This document shows positions 57,101 to 64,000 of a stretch of 64,000 nt of DNA, piece after piece. The stretch is from an uncultured Flavobacteriaceae bacterium. GTDB taxonomy: Bacteria > Bacteroidota > Bacteroidia > Flavobacteriales > Flavobacteriaceae. The translations under genes and the position numbers were made by a program. The stretch is from the NCBI GenBank assembly GCA_947503105.1, contig CANNCM010000004.1, positions 174,601-238,600 of the forward strand. Direction: 5' to 3'. How positions within the stretch are numbered: the stretch's first letter is position 1; each line of letters starts with the position of its first letter. The notes beneath the pieces were generated by a model. That model was not told the DNA's origin, did not search any database, and was given only the letters and a program-made list of their open reading frames with translations.

Positions 57101-58570
57101 TATCCACAAGAAACATCTTGGAAACTCTTTGATGAAGGTGCGAATCAAATTGTATCTACAGGTTCGCTACAATCTGGAACAACTTTTTATAGCGAAGATA
57201 TTTGTTTGGATTATAGTTCTTGTTTTACGCTTTATGTATATGACTCCTATGGCGATGGAATTTGCTGCAGCTATGGAGAAGGGAACTTTAGTGTTCTTGA
57301 TGCTAATGGCGATGTTATTTTAACCAATAGTGGTGAATTTGATTCCGAAGCGCAGGAAGTGTTTTGTCCAGATGAAACGGGTTGTAGTATTGCCGCTGAC
57401 ATAGCTATAACTCATGCGACTTCTTCCTCTGCAAATGATGGCACAATTAGAATTTACACCTCTTCTGGATTAAGCCCATTTCAATACAGTATCGATGGAG
57501 GTCAGACATTTTCTGATTCAAATTCGTTTGAAAATTTAGCTCCAGACCATTACAATATAGTCGTTATGGGCGCTCAAGGACTTTGCACTTTTGAGGATAC
57601 GGTTTTGGTTGAAGCTTGCGAACTAACCACAGTTGATATTACGGTGCTGGAAGTTTCTTCTGTAGTTTCTGCAGATGGGGCAATAACAATCATCCCTACG
57701 TCTGGCGATGGTCCATATTTGTATAGCATTGATGGCGGTCAAAATTTTGACCAAAATAATGTGTTTTTAAACTTAGCTGTTGGAACGTACAATATTGTTG
57801 TAAAAGATGAATCAGAAATTTGTATGTACAGAGAAAGTGTGCCTCTCAAAGTCAGATCTCAAGTGGTTATCAATGAAATTAATTATAACTCCAACGAGGC
57901 CTTCAAACCTAGTGATTGGATAGAACTGTACAATTCAAAATCGAGCTCAATAGATGTTTCAAATTGGAAAATTAAAGACGATAATGATAATAATATTTTT
58001 GTAATTCCAAATGGAACACAAATAGCTGCTAATGGGTATTTGGTCGTTGTTAAAAATGAAATGAATTTTACCAGTGTATTTCCAAACGTTCCTTACATTG
58101 GGGAATTGGGCTTTGGATTTGGTCAAACAGATGCCGTAAGACTATACAATTCTGCTGAAAAATTAATGGATGAGGTCTATTATAGTTTTGAATCACCATG
58201 GCCAAGTTGTGCAAATGGAACTGGAAATACACTAGAATTGATTGCTCCAGAACTAGACAATGCACTGCCAGAAAACTGGGATTGTATCAATGCAACTGGA
58301 AGTCCAAATGCTGTAAACACTACTATTATACCACCACCCACAGACCCTTTAGATGAGCTGGTGGTGTATCCAAATCCTGTAAACGATATCCTTTATATTT
58401 CTGGTGATGTATCCAACAAATATATCGAGGTGAGTTCGGTTATTGGACAACGGGTTTTAACGGCCTTTGGTACCAATGAAATCGATGTAAGTCAGCTCAG
58501 TGAAGGTGTTTATTTAATTTCTATTATTGATTTGAGTGGATTTATAACAAAGCGGTTTGTTAAGTATTGA
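54191..58570 (+). CDS. T9SS-secreted multidomain protein with phosphohistidine and PPDK-type ATP-grasp domains
   Basis: A 1459-residue secreted protein. Order: signal peptide (1-23); acidic Ca-binding-like DDYDGDGIDD (about 97-106); a phosphohistidine (PEP-utiliser mobile) domain with TPLSHVNLRA, His349; an ATP-grasp domain of the PEP synthase/PPDK type (about 430-735) with Lys441 in FGAKCSN, RSSTNNEDLPGFSGAGLY from Arg538, YASMWNFRAYEERD and the closing QARP (729-732); two CARDB-like domains (about 745-955); a DSYGDGICC module (about 1017); two SprB-like repeats (about 1070-1220); a lamin-tail domain (about 1225-1370); type-A T9SS CTD (about 1385-1459). The pyruvate TIM barrel of PEP synthase is missing. 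Substrate and activity are unknown. An exported histidine phosphatase lies just upstream. Confidence 0.88.
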   Translation: MTKRIILSLLCFFFVFNFCSAQTVTIDNYSVNGLGQVQLSIQAQAGKYYILHAQHNPTFNWATSLTIGVEGTMVISESAGAYPLENYSITEHDIATPDDYDGDGIDDITEFNNMPTDSPFNFASPIDFVDGSTSIPNAQTFMDLATVNNVGWAPFLDDQLYVKFGILDRDTPNPKVYFINSNTYIIHASFWGGIGASVTGDDSSGEIVFNPNDILPNGSIGSYSFNFSFGDAYDFEATQRTYELLVASMPFLQNNMNHFIGQSDENNHLNNYADDFEGSRIDVVLESDVFAEVNYIPFHEAEGYGFFKHMQDLNETPGSRDIVLYDALPNSLPRVGGIITSVIQTPLSHVNLRAIQDNVPNAYIAEPLAIDSIANLLGNYIYYKVENEQFEIREATLTEVNNWYEDLRPTETQTPIRDLSITEIMPLDDIAFGMSSSFGAKCSNVATMRTFDFPQGTIPDGFGIPFYYYDEFMKFNNFYQEAQVMIDNPAFQNDINFRTERLKDFRRDIKAAPMPQWMMDDLQAMHDDFPEGTAVRCRSSTNNEDLPGFSGAGLYTSKTQHLDEGHISKSIKQVYASMWNFRAYEERDFYRIDHFVAAMGVLCHPNFQEEKSNGVGISIDPIYKTEDTFYLNTQVGESLITNPDPNSVPEEILLYQNPSQSGGYLVLRLSNLVNPGELVMDQVYLDQMRDYLTTIHDEFSILYDVVGAEGFGMDIEYKVTAQDQLAIKQARPWVSFWADIKGDYDLGVTAIVEPQSSSNLANNELVTVTISNFGLNDMSDFDIELLINDQSVETLTIPQTIPTFSEADFQFSMPQDFSAIGAYDITVNVSHTNDEYENNNSLSTVVSKLHELEGALSIGYATAICNDQVEIEAIIENLGAAAITAVTVEVVVNGVVVDTVNQSVNITFQNQDAFTIIIEDNLQQNNNQITLNLLAVNTQNDGDTSNNSESITTDLDSDYDSVTLVINPDNYPQETSWKLFDEGANQIVSTGSLQSGTTFYSEDICLDYSSCFTLYVYDSYGDGICCSYGEGNFSVLDANGDVILTNSGEFDSEAQEVFCPDETGCSIAADIAITHATSSSANDGTIRIYTSSGLSPFQYSIDGGQTFSDSNSFENLAPDHYNIVVMGAQGLCTFEDTVLVEACELTTVDITVLEVSSVVSADGAITIIPTSGDGPYLYSIDGGQNFDQNNVFLNLAVGTYNIVVKDESEICMYRESVPLKVRSQVVINEINYNSNEAFKPSDWIELYNSKSSSIDVSNWKIKDDNDNNIFVIPNGTQIAANGYLVVVKNEMNFTSVFPNVPYIGELGFGFGQTDAVRLYNSAEKLMDEVYYSFESPWPSCANGTGNTLELIAPELDNALPENWDCINATGSPNAVNTTIIPPPTDPLDELVVYPNPVNDILYISGDVSNKYIEVSSVIGQRVLTAFGTNEIDVSQLSEGVYLISIIDLSGFITKRFVKY

Positions 58571-58613
58571 TTTATTGAAAATAGGTCATTAAAAAAAACT
58601 CTGAAAAAAGGTT

Positions 58614-59345
58614 TTATTTTTCAGGAAGTAATAGCTTCATATTTCCAATCTCTAATGCGTCCAGATGACCCATTTTTGTTTCATCAGTTGTGATCAGGTG
58701 CATGTGTGAAAATGAATCATGATGCGTAAAAACACCTTTGTGTTCAGTTGAGAAAAATCCAATAATTTGAACATTTTCATCTGTAATCTTATAATTTGTC
58801 TGTCCTTGATGGGCTTCATCTGGTGAAGATACTTTTGTTCCCTTTGGTAAATTTTGAATATGAATAACCGCATTAGAAACGTCTCCAATTAATTTAAAAA
58901 CAAAAGGTCTTTTATCATGAGTTGTTTTGAGATCAATAAACTTTTCCAAACTCTGAATAGTCTTGACTTCAGTAGGTAATTCAATTTCGGTCCATGCACT
59001 AACGTTTCCGTACACAAAAAAAGGCGCAGAAGTATCAAAAGAATGTATTACCCGCATTGTAGTGTCCGAAACCACTTCTGACACATAGCTTTTTCCATTA
59101 TTAATCAATAACTCGCCTGTGAGGTAGCTCACAGGACCTAATCCATAAAGTCCATTTTTATTCGAAATAGTATCAAGATAAATTTGAGGGCCTAATTCGC
59201 CCTTCCACATCACGTTTTTCATCGCAGCAACACTATGAATGTCAGCATAAGTATCTTTTTCTGCCACACCCTTTTTTTTCTGAATCGAATTACAACTGAA
59301 CAGTCCAACAGTCAAAAGACCAAATGTTATTTGTTTTATTATCAT
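58614..59345 (-). CDS. Acetolactate decarboxylase, predicted lipoprotein
   Basis: A 243-residue BudA-type enzyme that converts 2-acetolactate to acetoin with zinc. The ATG at 59345 gives a lipobox, IIKQITFGLLTVGLFSC; an upstream frame start would add 19 residues. The catalytic part has the C-terminal zinc motif HMHLITTDETKMGH (two close His plus a later GH). VSPV-type motifs match ALDC (LYGLGPVSYLTGELLINNG). An exported form is unusual, since BudA is normally cytoplasmic, though secreted ALDC is known in Bacillus-like bacteria. No acetolactate synthase gene is adjacent. Confidence 0.85.
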   Translation of the reverse strand: MIIKQITFGLLTVGLFSCNSIQKKKGVAEKDTYADIHSVAAMKNVMWKGELGPQIYLDTISNKNGLYGLGPVSYLTGELLINNGKSYVSEVVSDTTMRVIHSFDTSAPFFVYGNVSAWTEIELPTEVKTIQSLEKFIDLKTTHDKRPFVFKLIGDVSNAVIHIQNLPKGTKVSSPDEAHQGQTNYKITDENVQIIGFFSTEHKGVFTHHDSFSHMHLITTDETKMGHLDALEIGNMKLLLPEK

Positions 59346-59417
59346 AATGTTTAGAACTTTATTTTCATTACTATTTTTATTGAGTTTGTGGATTAAACAC
59401 AAACAAATTTAAGATTT

Positions 59418-59585
59418 TTATTTCTTCCAAGTACCACCGTATTTGTAAGCGCTGTTATTTTCTTTAACTTGAAGCAGACATTCTTTACACAAAAACACCC
59501 ATTCTTTCGGGTTGCTGTATTGCACCCTAAATAGTGTAGAAAAATCTAAATGGCAGAGTTTACAGTGCTTGATACGTTCTTTCAT
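59418..59585 (-). CDS. Small zinc-ribbon-like protein
   Basis: A 55-residue protein (start MKERIKHCKLCHLDF, end GGTWKK) with two CxxC pairs: CKLC at 8-11 and CKEC at 33-36. The pairs are 21 residues apart, as in zinc ribbons. The rest is basic and aromatic (RVQYSNPKEWVF). It lies in the gap between the ALDC and deacetylase genes, which would otherwise look empty. No homologue is recalled with certainty; function unknown. Confidence 0.72.
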   Translation of the reverse strand: MKERIKHCKLCHLDFSTLFRVQYSNPKEWVFLCKECLLQVKENNSAYKYGGTWKK

Positions 59586-59711
59586 AGGCTCATAATCTTC
59601 CTTAAGCGCAACGCTTAGAATAATTTCATAAAAAATTTATAAAATCTATGATTTACAATATTATAATTTTTTAATCCCATATCTTTAAGATCGATAATAA
59701 ATGAATGTTAA

Positions 59712-60614
59712 ATGTTAAAGATTGCCTTCGATCCCATTTATAAACACAACCTAAAAGTAGGGCATCGGTTTCCGATGGAAAAGTACGAGTTGTTGCCTCA
59801 GCAACTTCTTAGAAAAAATATTTGTGAACAAGCCCATTTTTTTGCGCCAACCGCTATTGAAAAAAAGCATGTTTTATCTACACATTGCGAGACCTATTAT
59901 GAGGATTTAGTTCATTTAACTTTGGGTAAATTAGAGCGTCGGCAAATAGGCTTCCCCTTGTCCGAGGAGCTGGTCAAGCGCGAACACGTCATTGCTCAAG
60001 GCACCATACAGAACACACATTTTGCTATGGAGCATGGAATTTCGATGAACATAGCAGGGGGGACTCATCATGCTTACAGAGCAAAACCAGGAGCGTTTTG
60101 TATGCTCAACGATCAATCCATTGCAGCCAATTATCTCATTGATAATAAATTATCTAAAAAAGTTATGATCATTGATCTCGATGTTCATCAAGGCGATGGC
60201 ACTGCTTCTATTTTTCAGGGTCAAGATTCTGTATTTACCATATCTTTTCATGGCCAAAAAAATTATCCCTTTAAAAAGCAAACCAGTGATTTTGATTTAG
60301 CTTTAGAGGATCATACCAATGACGAGACCTATCTCAAAGCTTTAGCTTACCATATTCCAAGGTTGGTAGATGCTTTTCAACCCGAGTTTATCTTTTATTT
60401 AGCTGGTGTAGATGTTCTAAACACTGATAAACTAGGCCGTTTGGGGCTGTCAATTAAGGGCTGTAAAGAAAGAGACCGATTTGTTTTAGAGCTGTGTAAA
60501 AACAATAATATTCCTGTTCAAGTGAGTATGGGCGGAGGGTATTCTATACATTTGAAAGATATTATCGATGCCCACTCAAATACCTTTGAAGTCGCTCAAG
60601 AGATATTTTTTTGA
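59712..60614 (+). CDS. Histone deacetylase family protein (acetylpolyamine/acetoin-type)
   Basis: A 300-residue zinc hydrolase of the HDAC/AcuC/ApaH superfamily. The active-site His pair lies in GGTHHAYRAKPGAFC; the zinc ligands Asp and His appear in IIDLDVHQGDGT; the second Asp lies in YLAGVDVLNTDKLGRL. It probably removes an acetyl group from a small amine or from protein lysines in the cytoplasm. AcuC homologues sit near acetoin genes in Bacillus, and the neighbour here is an acetoin-forming enzyme (ALDC), but the genes are divergent. Substrate unproved. Confidence 0.88.
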   Translation: MLKIAFDPIYKHNLKVGHRFPMEKYELLPQQLLRKNICEQAHFFAPTAIEKKHVLSTHCETYYEDLVHLTLGKLERRQIGFPLSEELVKREHVIAQGTIQNTHFAMEHGISMNIAGGTHHAYRAKPGAFCMLNDQSIAANYLIDNKLSKKVMIIDLDVHQGDGTASIFQGQDSVFTISFHGQKNYPFKKQTSDFDLALEDHTNDETYLKALAYHIPRLVDAFQPEFIFYLAGVDVLNTDKLGRLGLSIKGCKERDRFVLELCKNNNIPVQVSMGGGYSIHLKDIIDAHSNTFEVAQEIFF

Positions 60615-60622
60615 ATTGAGTT

Positions 60623-61354
60623 TTATTTTCTTTTTAAGTCTATACTTTTATTTATAAAAAAAAGAATAAGGATTTGAAGTAGAACTCCTGCAGAAAACGG
60701 AATCCAATAAGCAGCATTGAAAGTCACACCAATCCAAAAGGCATTGCCCAATGCCAGGGTGTAAGTGCTGTAAAACGGCAGTTGTAAAATATCATGTTTC
60801 GGAATTATCGCGAACAACACCATTCCACCAATAATGGAGGATAAAACCCAACCCAAATAATTTGAAAACGGAATACTGTAGTATAACCCGGGGTGGGTCC
60901 ATGTCCAGAAATTCATTAGAACAGCACCCGGATCGATAATTAAATCCGAAAAAACCAAAAGAAAGACCCCGCCAAAAAATTGTAAACTTCTTTTTTTAAA
61001 AATCCAGCAGCTGATTGCAAAAGATCCTATAACTAGAGGAACCCAGCCAAAACTAACCGTCCAGGGTACCAAATCAAAGAGTTTGTATCCAAGTTGTGCA
61101 TTGTATTCAAAAGCGCCATATGGAAAAGAGGTTTGTATGCTTAAAGCTTCAATTGCGGTAGCATAGCAACTCAATATTACTATAAATAAAAGCCCGTTCC
61201 ATACGTTTGTTTTTAGTAAAGCAAAATAAGCCGGAACGGCTAACAGCAGCATTGGAATTACTGAAAAATAGTCATTCCTAGCAGTATATGCAAAATACCC
61301 TATGGCCATCATCAGTATGGTTAAGACTACTGTGGTTGATTGTATTTTTTTCAT
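60623..61354 (-). CDS. cruF: Carotenoid 1,2-hydratase-like membrane protein (CruF family)
   Basis: A 243-residue membrane protein of the CruF/DUF422 (carotenoid biosynthesis) family, with about seven hydrophobic helices. Signatures include SFPYGAFEYNAQLGYKLFDLVPWTVSFGWVPLV in the centre and GVFLLVFSDLIIDPGAVLMNFWTW. CruF hydrates the terminal double bond of acyclic carotenoids to a tertiary alcohol, and in haloarchaea it is the last step to bacterioruberin. It is the last gene of the crtI-UbiA-cruF operon; the stop of the UbiA gene precedes its ATG by five bases. Confidence 0.82.
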   Translation of the reverse strand: MKKIQSTTVVLTILMMAIGYFAYTARNDYFSVIPMLLLAVPAYFALLKTNVWNGLLFIVILSCYATAIEALSIQTSFPYGAFEYNAQLGYKLFDLVPWTVSFGWVPLVIGSFAISCWIFKKRSLQFFGGVFLLVFSDLIIDPGAVLMNFWTWTHPGLYYSIPFSNYLGWVLSSIIGGMVLFAIIPKHDILQLPFYSTYTLALGNAFWIGVTFNAAYWIPFSAGVLLQILILFFINKSIDLKRK

Positions 61355-61359
61355 TCAGT

Positions 61360-62223
61360 TTAAGAGAAAAGTAAATTGTATTTAAAAATCACGTAGATGA
61401 ATAGGGCTGCACCAGAAAATAAATTGATAAAAGGGAATTTCTTGTATAGGAAAAACACACTCTCTTTGTTTTTTGTGAAATAAATATAGAGCGTTGGAAC
61501 ACTGTAGCACAAAAAGGCCAACAGCCCAAGCCAAGTATTGGCATACAACCCACACAGTAAAGCTGCAGTGCTATAATATACCGCAGTGAGTAAAGTTGCT
61601 TTTTTAAAACCTAGCCAAACCGCTGTGGTTTTCACTTTTGCACTACGATCAGATTGTATGTCTGGCAGAGCAGAAAATAAATGCATTCCCATGGCCCATA
61701 CCCATGCGGCTACCACCAAAGGCCAGGACAAATTGGCCAAAGGTTGAAACATTAAAAACACCATAACTCCAGGAAGTATGTACAATACATTTGAACAGGA
61801 ATCAATGAATAATTTTGCTTTAAATCTCAAAGGTTGCACTGAATAAAATGTAGAACAAAAAACCCACAATGCGAAGACTATTTGAGATTCAAGAGTTGGA
61901 AAGAAACTTACAAAAACGATCGAAAGAATTGCCAGTAATCCAAGTAAAATTCCTAAAAGTCTATTTTGATTTGTTTGATAGAGGTGTTCATAATTTTGTT
62001 TTTTTGGATTGTATTTATCGGTGTCTCCATCAGCGTAATCATTAACGCCATAGAGGAAAAAATTAGCTGGCCAGAGGAAGAACAACATACCAATCCAGAA
62101 CAAAGTATTTTTAAAATCGCTTATAGAACTAGAGGCCGTAACCATACCCACGGCCCAAGGACCTGCAAGATAGGGCCAAAATCGGGGTCTGCTGATACTA
62201 ATAATCCAATTCAAGTGCTTCAT
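61360..62223 (-). CDS. UbiA-family prenyltransferase, lycopene-elongase-like
   Basis: A 287-residue polytopic prenyltransferase. The first Asp-rich motif is NDYADGDTD (N61, D62, D65, D69) in the context ANFFLYGVNDYADGDTD, and the second is DIQSDRSAK near residue 195. The context closely resembles the lycopene elongases CrtEb and LyeJ that add C5 units to lycopene. Position between crtI and cruF supports a carotenoid substrate. A bacteriochlorophyll or menaquinone transferase role is less likely. Its start abuts the crtI stop, so the three genes are one transcript. Confidence 0.8.
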   Translation of the reverse strand: MKHLNWIISISRPRFWPYLAGPWAVGMVTASSSISDFKNTLFWIGMLFFLWPANFFLYGVNDYADGDTDKYNPKKQNYEHLYQTNQNRLLGILLGLLAILSIVFVSFFPTLESQIVFALWVFCSTFYSVQPLRFKAKLFIDSCSNVLYILPGVMVFLMFQPLANLSWPLVVAAWVWAMGMHLFSALPDIQSDRSAKVKTTAVWLGFKKATLLTAVYYSTAALLCGLYANTWLGLLAFLCYSVPTLYIYFTKNKESVFFLYKKFPFINLFSGAALFIYVIFKYNLLFS

Positions 62224-63747
62224 TTATACGGTGTCAAATTTAGTATCGGCAGCAGAGAGTGGGCGTCCGTGCGTAATGCCATGAATTCGTTTATAGACAA
62301 TTTGTGAACTGATAAGACACATAGGAACTCCTATCCCAGGATTGGTGTTGGCGCCAGTGTAATACAAGTTTTTTACTTTGGTTGATTTTGTTTTTGGACG
62401 AAATACCGCGGTTTGCATTAGGTTTTGTGCCAAGCCAAGTGCCGTACCTTTATAAGCGTTGTAAAGTTCAGAAAAGTCGTGACCTGTGAAAATACGTTCA
62501 TAAATAATATGTTCTTCTAAACCTTCTAAGTTCATGGTTTTAACCATGTGCGCTAAAATCTTAGCTCTGTAGTTTTTTATTGTTTTTTCGTCGAGTTTGA
62601 GATTAGTGGTTGTAGGGACTAAAACAAAAAGATTTTCACAGCCATCAGGAGCGACAGTGGGGTCGGTTTTACTTGGTGCACAAATATAGTAGGATGGGTT
62701 TTCGGGGAGGGTTTCTCCTTTAAAAATTGCTTCAAATCCTTCTTTCCATTTTTCGGCAAAGAAAAGGTTGTGGTGTTTTAGCGTTTCAAATTGCTTACTA
62801 ACTCCTAGATATAATATAAATCCAGAGGGCGCCATGGTTCTACTGTTCCAGTATTTCTGATTAAACTGTCTGTTTTTTTTATCAAGCAGCTCCATTTCTG
62901 TAAACTGATAATCGGCATTTGAAACAATAATATCTGCCCTAAGTGCCCCCTCATTTGTTATCACACCAACGGCTTTTTTATGGTCTACAATGATCTTTTT
63001 TACAGGCGTCTGGAACTTGAATTTTACGCCATTTTTTTCTGCGATGCTGTGTAGCGATTCGAAAATTTTTGTCATGCCGCCCATTGGGTAAAACACGCCC
63101 ATTTCAAAATCAATATGGTTCATTAGAGAATAAACCGCCGGTGCTTTGTAGGGCGATGTGCCCAAAAATAATAAAGGGTATTGTAAAATTTTTCTAATGG
63201 TTGGATGCTTAACATAAGTTGCAATATGCTTATGGAAAGAGGATATTACTGAATATTTAGTCCACAAAAAAAGGGTTCGCTTGTCAAAGAAATCCAAAAC
63301 ACTATTAAACGGTTTGTAGATGAATGTATGTTTTGAAATATTATATTTTGCTGCAGCTTCTTTGAGGTATATACTGATATTTTTCATCACTCCAGGCTCA
63401 TAGGATTCAAAGAGTTTAGCGTCCCTTTCGAGATCTGAAGTCATTTCTACTGGATTCACTTCTTCTTCAAGCCAAATCTTATAAGATGGGTCTAATCGCT
63501 TAAGCGTAAAATGATCTTGGATATTTTCTCCAATCAGTGAAAAGAAATGTTCAAAAATGTCAGGCATAAGATACCAAGATGGCCCCATATCAAATTGAAA
63601 CCCTTTGGCAGAAAAAACCCCACCACGACCTCCAAAACTGGCGTTTTTTTCGAGGACCGTAACGTCATAGCCTTTTTTGGCCAAAAGAATGGCAATAGAA
63701 AGGCCTCCCACACCAGAACCGATAACAATAACACTTTTTTTCACCAC
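62224..63747 (-). CDS. crtI: Phytoene desaturase (CrtI/CrtD family)
   Basis: A 507-residue FAD-dependent carotenoid desaturase. The FAD site is VIVIGSGVGGLSIAILLAKK (about 6-25) with VLEKNASFGGRGG. The substrate-facing block FDMGPSWYLMPDIFEHFF and the C-terminal YYTGANTNPGIGVPMCLISSQ are the CrtI-family hallmarks. The family also includes CrtD (3,4-desaturase of acyclic carotenoids), and I cannot tell the two apart by eye; the order desaturase-UbiA-CruF matches the haloarchaeal crtD-lyeJ-cruF cluster. First gene of the operon. crtB and crtE are not in the window. Confidence 0.9.
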   Translation of the reverse strand: MVKKSVIVIGSGVGGLSIAILLAKKGYDVTVLEKNASFGGRGGVFSAKGFQFDMGPSWYLMPDIFEHFFSLIGENIQDHFTLKRLDPSYKIWLEEEVNPVEMTSDLERDAKLFESYEPGVMKNISIYLKEAAAKYNISKHTFIYKPFNSVLDFFDKRTLFLWTKYSVISSFHKHIATYVKHPTIRKILQYPLLFLGTSPYKAPAVYSLMNHIDFEMGVFYPMGGMTKIFESLHSIAEKNGVKFKFQTPVKKIIVDHKKAVGVITNEGALRADIIVSNADYQFTEMELLDKKNRQFNQKYWNSRTMAPSGFILYLGVSKQFETLKHHNLFFAEKWKEGFEAIFKGETLPENPSYYICAPSKTDPTVAPDGCENLFVLVPTTTNLKLDEKTIKNYRAKILAHMVKTMNLEGLEEHIIYERIFTGHDFSELYNAYKGTALGLAQNLMQTAVFRPKTKSTKVKNLYYTGANTNPGIGVPMCLISSQIVYKRIHGITHGRPLSAADTKFDTV

Positions 63748-64000
63748 TCAAAGGTACGTTTAAATTTAATTTAAAATGTGAGATTTTTCTTAAAATTATG
63801 AATGCTGATGAACTATGTTTCAAGGACTTATGTGTATGTTTTTTCATTATTTTAAACGAGCTTTTGATGCTGCCTAATAACAAAAAGAGACAAATCTCAA
63901 AAAATTTGAGTTTGTCCCATTTGGTGGAGCCAAGAGGAGTGAAGTCGAACTATTTTGGAGAGGATTTGATTAATTTGAATTGGATTGAGTAGGAGTTTTT
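63748..64000. other. Noncoding right edge upstream of the carotenoid operon
   Basis: This 253-base stretch must hold the promoter of the reverse carotenoid operon, but no clear -33/-7 pair is visible. A segment at 63923-63950 contains GGAGTGAAGTCGAAC, a sequence that reminds me of interspersed flavobacterial repeats. I see no gene. Confidence 0.4.

Noticed and set aside
54191..58570. Annotation as rifampin phosphotransferase or PEP synthase
   Set aside because: Secretion signals, missing TIM barrel and reversed domain order argue against both.
58592..58618. Weak A/T-rich hairpin between the dikinase-like gene and ALDC
   Set aside because: The stem is short and made mainly of A-T pairs; not enough for a terminator call.
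63923..63950. Segment that looks like a tRNA 3' end on the minus strand (GTTCGACTTC...GGCTCCACC)
   Set aside because: No T-stem pairing and no anticodon or acceptor partner; a repeat fragment is more likely.

Overview
The window is a gene-dense, AT-rich chromosomal segment of a flavobacterium (Bacteroidota, family Flavobacteriaceae, probably marine). The evidence is in the sequence. Three proteins end in type IX secretion sorting domains (two type A, one type B). There is a GLPGLI-family protein, a DUF3276/PUR protein, a DUF4295 protein beside L28 and L33, a bacillithiol enzyme (BshC) and a long NusB. Several promoters carry the Bacteroidota -7 element TAnnTTTG, and most starts lack a Shine-Dalgarno sequence. 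I see no mobile element, CRISPR array, rRNA or convincing tRNA.

Layout. 1-7.9 kb: end of fabH, a CoA-binding protein, a Na+/solute symporter (reverse), recR, a family-2 glycosyltransferase, a 2-oxoacid dehydrogenase E2, a DEDDh exonuclease, a FAH-family enzyme and cinA. 8.0-8.7 kb: rpmB-rpmG-DUF4295 with its own promoter and terminator. 8.8-17.9 kb: ftsY, an amidase lipoprotein, rimO, bshC, guaA and a LysM/periplasmic-binding-protein hybrid. 17.9-30.6 kb: thiol-disulfide proteins, a CsaA-like tRNA-binding protein, an M14 peptidase, the PUR protein, an ABC exporter, nusB, a DUF1573 lipoprotein, yajC, pepT, pyrD, a LysE-type exporter and a nitronate-monooxygenase-like enzyme. 30.9-41.0 kb: ppc, a porin, and gltB-gltD, i.e. 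anaplerosis and ammonium assimilation.

41-60.6 kb is envelope and secretion biology: a CotH-kinase lipoprotein, a GLPGLI protein, a type-B T9SS protein, an alkaline phosphatase lipoprotein, a beta-propeller T9SS protein, a putative metal-uptake operon (His/Cys-rich small protein, TonB receptor, acidic lipoprotein), a histidine-phosphatase lipoprotein, a 1459-residue T9SS cargo with phosphohistidine and ATP-grasp domains, an acetolactate decarboxylase lipoprotein, a 55-residue zinc-ribbon protein and a histone-deacetylase-family enzyme. 60.6-63.7 kb is a three-gene reverse operon, crtI-like / UbiA prenyltransferase / cruF-like, that points to acyclic and possibly C50 carotenoids.

The most unusual items are the secreted dikinase-like protein at 54191-58570, with an exported histidine phosphatase just upstream, and the carotenoid operon, whose gene order resembles the haloarchaeal bacterioruberin genes. 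All functions are inferred from reading the sequence. No database search was run.
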